Origin: Geothrix oryzisoli
GTDB lineage: Bacteria > Acidobacteriota > Holophagae > Holophagales > Holophagaceae
Direction of reading: 5' to 3'
Length of the DNA: 64,000 bases
Assembly (NCBI RefSeq): GCF_022808865.1
Contig: NZ_JAKZLB010000003.1
Coordinates: 315,875 to 379,874 of the forward strand
The notes under the pieces are model-generated. The model saw nothing but the letters and a program-made list of their open reading frames with translations, did no database searches and was not told where the DNA came from. The position numbers were made by a program, and so were the translations under genes. This document shows positions 8,651 to 19,044 of the stretch, in pieces (position 1 is the first letter of the stretch; every line of letters starts with the position of its first letter).

Positions 8651-10015
8651 TCATCCAGCCAGCTGGCACGCCTCGGATGGGGACAGGGGCCGGCGGTCCA
8701 CGCAGCGGGCGTGGAGGCGGGGGATCAGGTCGCCCAGCCGGGATTCGGGCACGAGGAAGGCGATGGAGACGGTGCTGCTGCCCGTGAGGAGGCCGCCCAC
8801 GGGTTCCTGACCCAGGGCCGCCAGGTGGCGCAGGGCGGCCAGGGGGTCGGCCCGCAGGCCCTCGCCCACCAGGGCCACCACGGCCCAGCCGGTTTCCAGC
8901 TCCGGGCCCGAGGCGGCCAGATCCTCCATGACCTTGGCCGCGGCCGGGGTGTCCGGCCGCACGGCCAGCAGGGTGCCGGCGGGGCTCGACACCAGGCCGA
9001 AGCGCAGGGCCCCGGCCTCCTCCAGGCGCCGGGCGGCCTCCAGGGGCGGTTCCAGGCCCTCCGAGGCGGGGAAGCGCAGAAGGCTGAGCCCCTCCTTGTA
9101 GGCCACGGAGGTGACGGCTCCGGGCTCGCGGCGCGGGGGCACCGGCAGGATCTCGGTGCGGGAGGCGCTCGGCCGCAGCGTGTTGGCCACCACGAGCCGG
9201 AAGCCCGCGCGGCCTCCGGGGGCGAGGGAGTCCGCATGGAGCACCTTGGCCCCGAAGGCGCTGAGGGCCTCGGCCTCGCCCAGGCTCATCTGGGGGATGG
9301 GCCGGGCCTCGGGTACCAGACTGGGATCCGCCGTCAGCACGCCGTCGACGTCGGTCCAGATCTGCACCTCGTCGGCCTCCAGGGCTTCGCCCAGCAGCGT
9401 GGCGCTGGTGTCGGAACCGCCCCGGCCCAGGGTGGTGGTGAGGCCTTCGGAAGTGGCCCCCAGGAAGCCCTGCGTGATCCACAGGGCGCCAGCTGCCAGC
9501 GATGCGCGCCAGGGGGCCGCCGCGACGCGGAGGTCCGCGAGCTGCGGCCGGGCCTTGCCGAAGCGGGCGTCGGTCCGCATCACCTCGCGGACTTCCCGGA
9601 AGGTGCCGCCGAAGCAGGCCGCCGCCAGGTGCGCCGACAGGGTCTCACCCACGGCCAGGGCGGAATCCCGGCCCCGGGCCGTGGCTTCACCCAGCATGGC
9701 CATGCCCGTGAGCAGCTGGTCCAGCCGGTCGAACAGGGGATCCCACTCGGCCGTGACGGTGTCCAGCAGCCCCAGGCCTGCGGCCGTCTCGCGGTGCCGG
9801 CTCCGGAGCCCGGCCAGGTGAGTCTGGGCTTCGGGCAGACGGCCCGCGCTGGCGGCGGCGCAGGCCTCGAGGATGCGATCCGTGGTGCCGCGGAGGGCGG
9901 ACACCACCACGAGGCCGCCCGAGGGCAGCTCTTCCTTCACGATGGCCGCCGCCCGGCGGAGGGCCTCGGCGCTGCCCACGGAACTGCCGCCGAACTTGAG
10001 GACTTTCAGGGTCAT
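8651..10015 (-). CDS. lysC: Aspartate kinase
   Basis: 454 residues, the length of single-function LysC-type enzymes. It opens with [18 protein letters not shown], the aspartokinase KFGGSSV nucleotide-binding motif, and has [16 protein letters not shown] and the [10 protein letters not shown] loop of the catalytic domain. The C-terminal 150 residues are the regulatory ACT pair. There is no fused homoserine dehydrogenase. It phosphorylates aspartate, feeding threonine, lysine and methionine. The start overlaps the metA stop by four bases, making it the last gene of a metY-metA-lysC operon behind a SAM-I riboswitch, so here it appears tuned to methionine supply. Confidence 0.93.
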   Translation of the reverse strand: MTLKVLKFGGSSVGSAEALRRAAAIVKEELPSGGLVVVSALRGTTDRILEACAAASAGRLPEAQTHLAGLRSRHRETAAGLGLLDTVTAEWDPLFDRLDQLLTGMAMLGEATARGRDSALAVGETLSAHLAAACFGGTFREVREVMRTDARFGKARPQLADLRVAAAPWRASLAAGALWITQGFLGATSEGLTTTLGRGGSDTSATLLGEALEADEVQIWTDVDGVLTADPSLVPEARPIPQMSLGEAEALSAFGAKVLHADSLAPGGRAGFRLVVANTLRPSASRTEILPVPPRREPGAVTSVAYKEGLSLLRFPASEGLEPPLEAARRLEEAGALRFGLVSSPAGTLLAVRPDTPAAAKVMEDLAASGPELETGWAVVALVGEGLRADPLAALRHLAALGQEPVGGLLTGSSTVSIAFLVPESRLGDLIPRLHARCVDRRPLSPSEACQLAG

Positions 10016-10947
10016 GCCTGCCTCCCTTCCAGCGGGAGGGGCCGAAGGTCGAAGGGCGCCTCCTGGTAGACGAAGTAGTTCAGCCAGTTGGAGAAGAGGA
10101 GGTTCGCGTGGCTCCGCCAGCGCACCAGCGGCTCGCGGGCCGGGTCATCGCCGGGGAAGTAGTTCTTCGGGATGCCGATGGGCAGGCCCTTGCCGAGGTC
10201 CCGGGCGTACTCGCCCTGGAGGGTGCCCGGGTCGTACTCCGAGTGCCCCGTGACGAAGACCTGCCGCCGGTCCCTGGACTGGACGAGATACACCCCGGCC
10301 TCCTCGGATTCGGCGAGCAGCTCCAGCCCCGGTTCCGCCAGGATGTCCGCGCGGCGGGTCTCCGTGTGGCGGGAGTGGGGCGCGAAGAACGCATCGTCGA
10401 AGCCCTGCACGATCCGCTCGTGGCGGGTGTTCAGCCGGTGCGGGAAGACGCCGAACAGCTTCTCCGCCAGGGGATGCTTGGGAATCCCGTAGTAGCGGTG
10501 GAGAGCCGCCTGGGCGCCCCAGCAGATGAAGAGGCTGGAGAACACATGCGTGCGCGCCCAGTCCAGCAGCTCCGCCAGCTCCGGCCAGTAGTCCACGGAC
10601 TCGAAGGGCAGCGTCTCCACAGGGGCGCCGGTGACGATGAGCCCGTCGAAGGTCTGCCCGCGCACCTCCGCGAAGGACACGTAGTGCTCCAGCAGATGTT
10701 CCGCTGGTGTGTTCTTCGCCTCGTGGGAGGCCATGTGGAGCAGCGTGACCTCCACCTGCAGGGGGGTGTTCCCCAGCAGACGCAGGAGCTGCGTCTCCGT
10801 GGCGATCTTGGTGGGCATCAGGTTCAGGATCGCGATGCGGAGCGGGCGGATGTCCTGATGGAGGGCGCGGTGCTCCTCCATCAGGAACACGTTCTCCGCT
10901 TCCAGGACGCCGCGGGCAGGCAGGGAGGCCGGGACTTTGACAGGCAT
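10012..10947 (-). CDS. metA: Homoserine O-acetyltransferase, MetA type
   Basis: 311 residues. The catalytic residues are visible: Cys142 in [11 protein letters not shown], His235 and Glu237 in VTGHSEYDP. Position 111 is Glu ([10 protein letters not shown]). In this family Glu111 marks acetyl-CoA users while Gly111 marks succinyl-CoA users such as E. coli MetA, so the product should be O-acetylhomoserine. That fits the upstream metY gene, which uses this compound. The gap to metY is 13 bases; the end overlaps aspartate kinase. I chose ATG 10947, which gives the normal family N-terminus; upstream residues look antisense. Confidence 0.93.
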   Translation of the reverse strand: MPVKVPASLPARGVLEAENVFLMEEHRALHQDIRPLRIAILNLMPTKIATETQLLRLLGNTPLQVEVTLLHMASHEAKNTPAEHLLEHYVSFAEVRGQTFDGLIVTGAPVETLPFESVDYWPELAELLDWARTHVFSSLFICWGAQAALHRYYGIPKHPLAEKLFGVFPHRLNTRHERIVQGFDDAFFAPHSRHTETRRADILAEPGLELLAESEEAGVYLVQSRDRRQVFVTGHSEYDPGTLQGEYARDLGKGLPIGIPKNYFPGDDPAREPLVRWRSHANLLFSNWLNYFVYQEAPFDLRPLPLEGRQA

Positions 10948-10960
10948 GGCTGCGGCTCCC

Positions 10961-12500
<1,540 letters not shown>

Positions 12501-12603
12501 TATGGAACTGACAAGGATCTCGTAAGAGAACGGCCCCGAAGGGCCGGTCAGAAAAGGTAGCGCTCCAGCAGCCTCCTGGCAAGGGCCATCGTCGCCTGCA
12601 CCG

Positions 12604-12630
12604 AAAAAAGGAGGGGATGCGGGCCCCTCC
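12604..12630 (-). terminator. Minus-strand intrinsic terminator
   Basis: A 7-bp stem (GGAGGGG at 12610-12616 with CCCCTCC at 12624-12630) has six A on its low-coordinate side, which becomes a T6 tract on the minus strand. It sits upstream of the metY riboswitch and downstream (minus strand) of the metH operon, so it could end metH transcripts that run past the oppositely oriented lipoprotein gene. Confidence 0.6.
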
Positions 12631-12725
12631 CGGCTGCGGGTTCCCTGGATGCCAGCCTCTGGCACACTGCTCCTGTCAGGCGCCGCTCCCCGGGGTGGAA
12701 GGCCTGCCCGGACTGGAGCCCTCCC

Positions 12726-13223
12726 ATGCAGCGACGCCTTGCCGCCCTGATGATCGCCCTTCCCGCGGCTGTGTCCGTGGGCTGCACGCGGCCGGACCTG
12801 GACGTGACCAAACTCCGGGTGGGGATGACCAAGCGGGAGGTGATCGAGCGTGTCGGGAACCCCTCCAAGACGACGGTCGTCAACGACACGGAAGTGCATG
12901 AGTACGAAGCCTATGATCGGTACGGAGCCATCAAGATCAACAGCCGCACCCAGTACATCCGCTTCGTGGACGGCAAGGTGGTCGCCTTCGGCACCCTCGA
13001 GGACCTCAAGGCCGGGCGGGCGGCCCGGGGCACCGCAGAGGCCCGGGCCAAGAAAGGCCTGGAGGCGCGGGAAGCGGCCCCCCAGGACCGACCGGCCGCC
13101 CCGGCGTTCGACTTGCGCCTGGAACTGGAAAAGCTCGAGAAGCTGAAGAAGGACGGGCTCATCACCGAAGCTGAGTTCGGGGAGCTCCGCCAGAAGGTCA
13201 TGGACAAGGCCCGGGCCCAGTAG
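12726..13223 (+). CDS. Lipoprotein with SmpA/BamE-like and SHOCT-like segments
   Basis: 165 residues. The signal peptide ends in a lipobox (AVSVGC), so Cys is probably lipidated and the protein anchored in the envelope. LRVGMTKREVIERVGNPSKT is the SmpA/OmlA (BamE-like) signature of a small alpha-beta fold. After a charged linker, LEKLEKLKKDGLITEAEFGELRQKVMDK is a SHOCT motif, a short oligomerisation segment. It need not be the true BamE of the barrel-assembly machine, since many lipoproteins carry this fold. It stands alone between minus-strand operons. Confidence 0.8.
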   Translation: MQRRLAALMIALPAAVSVGCTRPDLDVTKLRVGMTKREVIERVGNPSKTTVVNDTEVHEYEAYDRYGAIKINSRTQYIRFVDGKVVAFGTLEDLKAGRAARGTAEARAKKGLEAREAAPQDRPAAPAFDLRLELEKLEKLKKDGLITEAEFGELRQKVMDKARAQ

Positions 13224-13250
13224 GGACCTGCCGCCGGCCGGCGGGATCGC

Positions 13251-16200
13251 CTACACGGAGAAGTACCGTGCCTGGGGATGCCAGGCCACCAGGGCGCTGG
13301 TGCTGTATTCGGGGTCCATCTGGTGGCTGTCGCTGAGGTGGACGCCGATCTCCGGGCCCTGCAGGAGGTCCAGGATGGGGCCGTTGCCGGCGAGATCCGG
13401 GCAGGCGGGGTAGCCGTAGGAATAGCGGGAGCCCTGGTAGCCCTGAGCGAAGAGGGCCCGGCCCGGCAGATCCTTGAGGTGGATGCCCAGCTCGTGGCGA
13501 ATGCGGGCATGGAGCCGCTCGGCGTAGGCCTCCGTCAGTTCCGTGGCGAGGCCATGGAAGGCGAAGTAGTCCGCGTAGCCGTCCTCCCGGTAGAGCTTCG
13601 CCGCGTGATCCGCGGCGGCCTGCCCCAGGGTGACGAGCTGGAGGGCCAGCACGTCGGTGGCGTCGGCCCGGAAGAAGTCCGCGATGCAGAGCCGTCTTCC
13701 CGCACCCTGGCGCGGGAAGGCGAGCACCGCGAGCGTCCTGGAGCGATCAGCGGGATCGAGCACGCGCAGCGCATCGCCTTCCGCACGTACGGGGAAGTAC
13801 CCGTAGCGGGCCCTGGGCTGGAAGACCGGGTCGGCCGCGAGACGCTCCTTCCATCGCGCCAGCTGGGGCTCGGCCTTGTCCCGCAGCACCGCGGCGAAGG
13901 CCTCGTCGCCCTGGCTGCCCTGGCTGTAGCCCCAACGGTTGCGCACGAGGGCGAACTCGTCCAGGTGCGCGAACAGATCCGCGGGTGCGTCCGCGAGTTC
14001 CCGCACGCCCCAGAAAGGCGGTGCCGGCGGGGGCGCGTCATGGCGCACCCAGCTGCTCTGGCCCGGTTCCGTGAGCGGCACCGAAGCGCTACCTCGCTTC
14101 AGTATTTTGATATCGCCAGCCGCGGTCGCGGCGGGTGCAGGGGCCGGGACGCTGGTTTCCCCCGCAACCAAGGCCTGCATGTGCCGCAGGCCTTCGAAGG
14201 CATCCTCGGCATAGAGGACCGCGCCCGAATACGATCGCCGGCAGTCGCCCTCCACATAGTCGCGGGTGAGGGCCGCACCGCCCAGGATGACGGGCACGCG
14301 CTGCGCCTGCTCTTCCATGAAGTGCAGGTTCTCCTTCATGATCACGGTGGACTTCACCAGCAGGCCCGAGAGGCCGATGGCATCCGCAGGCCACAGTTCC
14401 AGTTCCTTGAGGATGGCCTCGATGGGCTGCTTGATGCCCAGGTTCCGCACCTCGAAGCCGTTGTTGCTGAGGATGATGTCCACCAGGTTCTTGCCGATGT
14501 CGTGGACATCGCCCTTCACGGTGGCCAGGAGGATGCGGCCCTTCTGGTAGTTCGACTCCTTCGGCAGGTGGGGCTCGATGCGCTTGATGGCGGCCTTCAT
14601 GGCCTCGGCGCTCTCCAGCACGAACGGCAGCTGCATCTCGCCCGCGCCGAAGCGCTCGCCCACCACCTTCATGGCGCCCAGCAGCACCTCGTTGATGAGA
14701 CTGAGGGGATCGTGGTCCTTCAGAGCCTCATCCACATCGGCCAGGATGGCCTGCTTCTCGCCATCGAGGATGCCGCGCCGCAGGCGTTCCAGCACGGGCA
14801 GGTCGGCCCGGTGGTCGTCCACCACGGAGGCCTTGCGGTCACTGAATCGCGCCAGGACGGCCTTGAGGGGATCGTAGCCCCCGGAGCGCCGGTCGAAGAT
14901 CAGGTCCTCGACCATGCGGCGGTCCTCGGGGTCGATCTTCGCGACGGGGAGCACCTTGGAGGCGTTGAAGATGGCCATGTCGAGGCCGTGCTTCACGCCG
15001 TGGTAGAGCATGAGGGCATTGAGCACGTGCCGGGCCGCGGGGTTCAGGCCGAAGCTCACGTTGCTCACGCCCAGGATGGTCATCACGCCCGGCAGCTCGG
15101 CCTTGATGAGCCGCAGGGCCTCCAGAGTTTCGACTGCGGAGCCCCGGAATTCCTCTTCGCCGCTGCCCAGGGTGAAGGTCAGTGGATCGATGATCAGGTC
15201 GCCGGGATCGAATCCGTACTCGCCCACCACGAGGGCATGCAGGCGGCGGGCCACCGCCAGCTTCTCTGCCCGCGTCTTGGCCATGCCCCGCTCGTCGATG
15301 GTGAGGGCCACCACGGCGGCGCCATAGGTCTTGCACAGGTCCAGGATCTTCCGGGCTTTGCCTTCGCCGTCCTCGAAGTTGATGGAGTTCACCACGCACT
15401 TGCCCGGGGATCGCTGCAGGGCCCGCTCGAGGACCGGCACCTCCGTGCTGTCGATCACCAGGGGCAGGGTGATCTGGGTGATCATGCGGCCCAGCAGCTC
15501 GTCGGCGTCGCGCACCTCGTCCCGGCCCACGTAGGCCACGCAGAGATCCAGCAGGTGGGCACCCTCCTTCTGCTGTTCCTTGGCCAGCGCGACCATGCCG
15601 TCCCAGTCCTCGGCGGCCAGCAGGTCGCGGAACTTCTTCGAGCCGTTGGCGTTGGTCCGCTCGCCGACGATGAGGGGCGCGGGTTCCTGCCGGAGCGCCA
15701 CGCTCTGGTAGAGGCTGGCCGCGCTGCGCTCGAGCTTCGGTGAGCGCACGGGGGCGTTCAGTTTCTCCACGCCCGCCGCCAGGGCCTCGATGTGATCCGG
15801 CGTGGTGCCGCAGCAGCCGCCCACGATGGCAAGGCCGAACTCCGCGGCCGCATGCAGCACCTTGGGCGCGAAGGCTGCGGGATGCAGGGGGTAGACCACC
15901 TGGCCGTCGACGTTCACCGGCAGGCCCGCGTTGGGCAGGCAGCTGATGCGGAAGGGGCTGGCTTCGGCGAGGGTCTGCAGGTGCATGTGCATCTCGTCGG
16001 GCCCCGTGGCGCAGTTCAGGCCCAGCACGTCGAGACCCAGGGGCTCCACGCTGGTGAGCACGGCGGAAATGTCGGAACCCACCAGGAGCGTGCCCGTGGT
16101 CTCCACGGTGGCCTGCACCCAGAGCGGCACCTTCCGGCGCTTGGCGGCCATGGCCTCGCGGGCGGCGCGCACGGCCACCTTGATCTGGCCCAGGTCCTGG

Positions 16201-16673
16201 CAGGTTTCGATGAGGATGGCGTCGGCGCCGCCGTCCAGGAGCCCGTCCATCTGCACGCGGTACGAGGCGAGCAGGTCGGCGTAGCCCACGTGGCCCAGGG
16301 TGATGAGCTTGGTGCCCGGGCCCACGGAGCCGATGACAAAGCGGGGCCGGTCGAAGCTGCGGGCCACCTCCTGGGCGAGCGAGGCCGCCTGCACGTTCAG
16401 GGCGTAGGCCTTGTCGGACAGGCCGAACTCGCCCAGCACCAGGGGATTCGCCCCGAAGGTGTTGGTCTCCACAGCGTCGGCGCCCGCGTTGAAGTAGCTT
16501 TCGTGGATCTCGCGAATCCATTGGGGTCGCCGCTCCGTGAGCAGGTCCACGCAGCCCTCCAGCGCTGCGCTGCCGTAGTCCTCCACGGTGGGTTTGCGGG
16601 CGAAGATCTGCGTGCCCATGCCGCCATCCAGCAGCAGCACCTTGTCGCGGAGGAGCGCATCGAGGGTCGTCAT
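13251..16673 (-). CDS. metH: Cobalamin-dependent methionine synthase
   Basis: 1140 residues with all four modules. The homocysteine domain (1-310) has LLLDGGMGTQIF and zinc ligands Cys221, Cys287 and Cys288 (GLNCATGP, GGCCGTTP). The methyl-THF domain spans about 340-600. The B12 cap and cobalamin domain carries DVHDIGKN, with cobalt-ligand His724. The C-terminal activation domain has RYSYGYPACPDL. It transfers the methyl of 5-methyl-THF to homocysteine. The start at 16673 is one base after the ferredoxin stop. It is the third gene of an operon behind a SAM-I riboswitch. It is slightly shorter than E. coli MetH (1227). Confidence 0.96.
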   Translation of the reverse strand: MTTLDALLRDKVLLLDGGMGTQIFARKPTVEDYGSAALEGCVDLLTERRPQWIREIHESYFNAGADAVETNTFGANPLVLGEFGLSDKAYALNVQAASLAQEVARSFDRPRFVIGSVGPGTKLITLGHVGYADLLASYRVQMDGLLDGGADAILIETCQDLGQIKVAVRAAREAMAAKRRKVPLWVQATVETTGTLLVGSDISAVLTSVEPLGLDVLGLNCATGPDEMHMHLQTLAEASPFRISCLPNAGLPVNVDGQVVYPLHPAAFAPKVLHAAAEFGLAIVGGCCGTTPDHIEALAAGVEKLNAPVRSPKLERSAASLYQSVALRQEPAPLIVGERTNANGSKKFRDLLAAEDWDGMVALAKEQQKEGAHLLDLCVAYVGRDEVRDADELLGRMITQITLPLVIDSTEVPVLERALQRSPGKCVVNSINFEDGEGKARKILDLCKTYGAAVVALTIDERGMAKTRAEKLAVARRLHALVVGEYGFDPGDLIIDPLTFTLGSGEEEFRGSAVETLEALRLIKAELPGVMTILGVSNVSFGLNPAARHVLNALMLYHGVKHGLDMAIFNASKVLPVAKIDPEDRRMVEDLIFDRRSGGYDPLKAVLARFSDRKASVVDDHRADLPVLERLRRGILDGEKQAILADVDEALKDHDPLSLINEVLLGAMKVVGERFGAGEMQLPFVLESAEAMKAAIKRIEPHLPKESNYQKGRILLATVKGDVHDIGKNLVDIILSNNGFEVRNLGIKQPIEAILKELELWPADAIGLSGLLVKSTVIMKENLHFMEEQAQRVPVILGGAALTRDYVEGDCRRSYSGAVLYAEDAFEGLRHMQALVAGETSVPAPAPAATAAGDIKILKRGSASVPLTEPGQSSWVRHDAPPPAPPFWGVRELADAPADLFAHLDEFALVRNRWGYSQGSQGDEAFAAVLRDKAEPQLARWKERLAADPVFQPRARYGYFPVRAEGDALRVLDPADRSRTLAVLAFPRQGAGRRLCIADFFRADATDVLALQLVTLGQAAADHAAKLYREDGYADYFAFHGLATELTEAYAERLHARIRHELGIHLKDLPGRALFAQGYQGSRYSYGYPACPDLAGNGPILDLLQGPEIGVHLSDSHQMDPEYSTSALVAWHPQARYFSV

Positions 16674-16674
16674 G

Positions 16675-16962
16675 TCAGAGCCCGAGATAGTCGATGGCGA
16701 CATCGCCGTGGATGATCACCTGGCAGGCCAGGCGCTGGTCGGGGGGGGCCTCCAGGCCCCGGAGGAAGTCCCGTTCCTCCGTGCCCATGTCGCTGCAGTG
16801 GGCCAGGCCCTCCACCACCCGCACCCGGCAGGTGCCGCAGGAGCCCGTGCGGCAGCCGAAGGTGATGTCCGCCCCGGCGGCGTCGGCGATGCGCTGCAGG
16901 GGCGTGCCCTCCGGCGCCTCCACCAGCAGATCCTCGAGGAGGAAGTGGACCTTCGCGCTCAT
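16675..16962 (-). CDS. [2Fe-2S] plant-type ferredoxin
   Basis: 95 residues with the Cys pattern CRTGSCGTC, then LACQV near the C-terminus, giving C-x4-C-x2-C-xn-C for a [2Fe-2S] cluster. The start overlaps the MTHFR-fusion stop by four bases, and the stop is one base from metH, so it is coupled to both. The location suggests it carries electrons for one of its neighbours: reductive reactivation of cob(II)alamin in MetH or reduction of methylene-THF by the MTHFR domain. Neither partner is proven. Confidence 0.9.
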   Translation of the reverse strand: MSAKVHFLLEDLLVEAPEGTPLQRIADAAGADITFGCRTGSCGTCRVRVVEGLAHCSDMGTEERDFLRGLEAPPDQRLACQVIIHGDVAIDYLGL

Positions 16963-18824
16963 GCGACCTCCCGTTTCGGCAGCAGGGGCGCCACCAGTTC
17001 CACCTGGCCGAAGGGGGCGCTGAGCTGGAGCCCGCGGATGCGGGGGCGGATCGTCTCGATGATCTCCTGGGCGATGGCCAGGCCCTCCTTGACCTGGTCT
17101 TCGGCGGTGGCCCACTTGGCCATGCGGGCCAGGATGGCGGGCGGCATGAAGACGCCGGGCACCTCATTGGCCATGAACTCCGCGTTGCGCAGGCTCTTGA
17201 GGGGCCAGATGCCGGCGATGATGGGCAGGCCGCCCCGGCCGTCCAGGGACTCGGTGAAGTCCAGGAAGCGGAACAGGCTCTCGGCGTCGAAGACAGGCTG
17301 GGTGATGGCCCACTGGGCGCCGGCCTCCACCTTGTAGCGGAACCGGGCCTTCTCCCGCTCCAGGTCCGGGGCCACAGGGTTGGCGCCCACGCCCACACTG
17401 AAGGAGGTGGGCTTGCCGATGCTGGCGCCGCCCAGGTCGAGACCCGTGTTCAGGCGCTTCAGCATGTTCACCAGGCCGATGGCGTCCACATCGAAGACCG
17501 CCGTGGCCTGAGGATAGGGCCCCAGCTTCGGCGGATCGCCCGTCACGGCCAGGATGTTCCTCAGGCCCAGGCCCGCCGCGCCCAGGAGGTCGCTCTGCAT
17601 GCCCAGCAGGTTCCGGTCGCGGCAGGCGTAGTGGAGGATGGTCTCCAGGCCCACCTGCTGCTCGATGATGAGGGCCGTGGCCAGGGCGGACATGCGGGCC
17701 ATGGCGCGGGGGCCGTCGGGCACGTTGATGGCGTCCACGCCCAGGGCGCGGCACTGGCGGGTCTTGGCCAGGAGCTTGTCGTATTCCATGCCCTTGGGCG
17801 GCACCAGTTCCACGGTGTGGATGAACTCGTTCTGCGCCAGCTTGAGGCTGAACCGGCTGCGGTAGGGGAATGGCACCTCGGCCTGGGGCTGCTCGTGCGG
17901 CTTCAGCTCGAAGCCGCCGCCCCCTTGCACGAAGGCCCGTTCCTGGCGGAAGGCCCCCCGCATGGCCCGGATGTGGGCCGGCGTGGTGCCGCTGCACCCA
18001 CCCACGGCCCGGGCGCCGGCCGCCAGGGCGCGGGCCGCGAAGCCGCCCAGGTACTCCGGGCTCGCCCCGTAGATGAGCCGGCCGTCCACCTGGTGGGGTA
18101 GCCCGGGGTTCGGCTGGAGGACGATGGGCTTGGCGGTGACGGCCTTCAGGCGTTCCAGCAGGCGCAGCTGGGGGGCCGGCCCGTTGCCGCCGATGAGGCC
18201 GACCAAGTCGGCGCCCCAGGTGTCCAGCTGCTTGATGAACCACTCGGGCTCGGCACCGAACAGGGCCTGGCCATCGTCGCCGGTGGTCATCAGGGCCGCG
18301 ACGGGCAGGTCGCCCACCTCCTTGATGGCGAGGAGGGCCTGGTGGATCTCATTCAAGTCCTCGAAGGCCTCCAGCACGATCAGATCCGCCCCGGCCCCGG
18401 CGAGGGCCTCGGCCTGCTCGCGGAAGAGGGCGCGGGCCTCGTCGAAGGAGGTGGGCCCCCAGGGCTCGATCCGGACCCCCAGAGGGCCGATGCAGCCCGC
18501 CACCCAGGCTCGGGCGCCCTGTTGGGTGATGGCCTGTTTCGCCAGGGCCACGCCCTCACGGTTGATGGCGTCGAGGTGGCCCTCCAGGCCCCGGGCGGCC
18601 AGCTTGAGGCGGTTGGCGCCCCAGGTGTTGGTGGTGAGCACCTGGGCGCCAGCCGCCAGGAACTCCCCGTGGATGGCCAGCAGCAGGTCCGGCGCCTTGA
18701 GGTTGCACTCCTCGAAGCTGCGCTGCAGGGTGATGCCGCGGTCATGCAGGGCCGTGGCCGTGCTGCCGTCGAAGAGGAAGCATTCGCCCTCGGCGAGGGC
18801 CTTCTGGAAGGAGGGGTGGGTCAT
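16959..18824 (-). CDS. Fusion of a homocysteine-methyltransferase-like domain and methylenetetrahydrofolate reductase
   Basis: 621 residues, arranged as in B. subtilis YitJ. The N-terminal 300 residues have the S-methyltransferase fold but are degenerate. The zinc-ligand segments read GLIGGNGP (Gly212 where Cys is expected) and GGCSGTTP (Ser278 for the second Cys), so two of three zinc cysteines are gone, and the DGGMGT loop reads DGSTAT. The C-terminal 300 residues look like a normal MTHFR (RFSLKLAQNEFIHTVELVPPKGMEYDKLL, ITQPVFDAESLFRFL). The MTHFR half should make 5-methyl-THF for MetH two genes downstream. First gene behind the second SAM-I riboswitch. Confidence 0.9.
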   Translation of the reverse strand: MTHPSFQKALAEGECFLFDGSTATALHDRGITLQRSFEECNLKAPDLLLAIHGEFLAAGAQVLTTNTWGANRLKLAARGLEGHLDAINREGVALAKQAITQQGARAWVAGCIGPLGVRIEPWGPTSFDEARALFREQAEALAGAGADLIVLEAFEDLNEIHQALLAIKEVGDLPVAALMTTGDDGQALFGAEPEWFIKQLDTWGADLVGLIGGNGPAPQLRLLERLKAVTAKPIVLQPNPGLPHQVDGRLIYGASPEYLGGFAARALAAGARAVGGCSGTTPAHIRAMRGAFRQERAFVQGGGGFELKPHEQPQAEVPFPYRSRFSLKLAQNEFIHTVELVPPKGMEYDKLLAKTRQCRALGVDAINVPDGPRAMARMSALATALIIEQQVGLETILHYACRDRNLLGMQSDLLGAAGLGLRNILAVTGDPPKLGPYPQATAVFDVDAIGLVNMLKRLNTGLDLGGASIGKPTSFSVGVGANPVAPDLEREKARFRYKVEAGAQWAITQPVFDAESLFRFLDFTESLDGRGGLPIIAGIWPLKSLRNAEFMANEVPGVFMPPAILARMAKWATAEDQVKEGLAIAQEIIETIRPRIRGLQLSAPFGQVELVAPLLPKREVA

Positions 18825-18887
18825 GGATGCGCCTGGGGCGGCAATCCGTTTATCGGCATCCAGGAGGTCTCGGGTCAGTCTGAATCA

Positions 18888-19000
18888 TTCGGTATCTTCC
18901 CCCCGGACACGCCGGGGGCAGGAATTGGCACCTTGCTTTCGCAGGTTGCCAAGGTTTCACAGGGCCTTTCCCTCCACCTTTCTGGATAGCGCTATCGGAC
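18888..19000 (-). promoter_or_regulatory. SAM-I (S-box) riboswitch upstream of the MTHFR fusion-ferredoxin-metH operon
   Basis: On the minus strand it carries the same S-box core as the metY leader: AGAAAGGTGGAGGGA, GGCCCTGTGAAACC, GGCAACC, AAGGTGCCAATTCC, then a strong P4 (CCCCCGG/CCGGGGG) and GAAGATACC, which pairs weakly with the 5' CTATC as P1. No T-tract terminator follows before the start codon at 18824, but CCTGG/CCAGG (18864-18860 with 18836-18832) could mask the weak AGG ribosome-binding site. Control may therefore be translational; this is inference. Confidence 0.92.
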
Positions 19001-19044
19001 TGCCAAAGATCAAGGGATCAGAATGGTCTGGCAACAGGTATTCG

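Noticed and set aside
13278-15743. Plus-strand open frame of about 820 codons opposite metH
   Set aside because: metH on the other strand has all conserved modules; the frame has His/Gln/Gly-rich antisense composition and no ribosome-binding site or family match.
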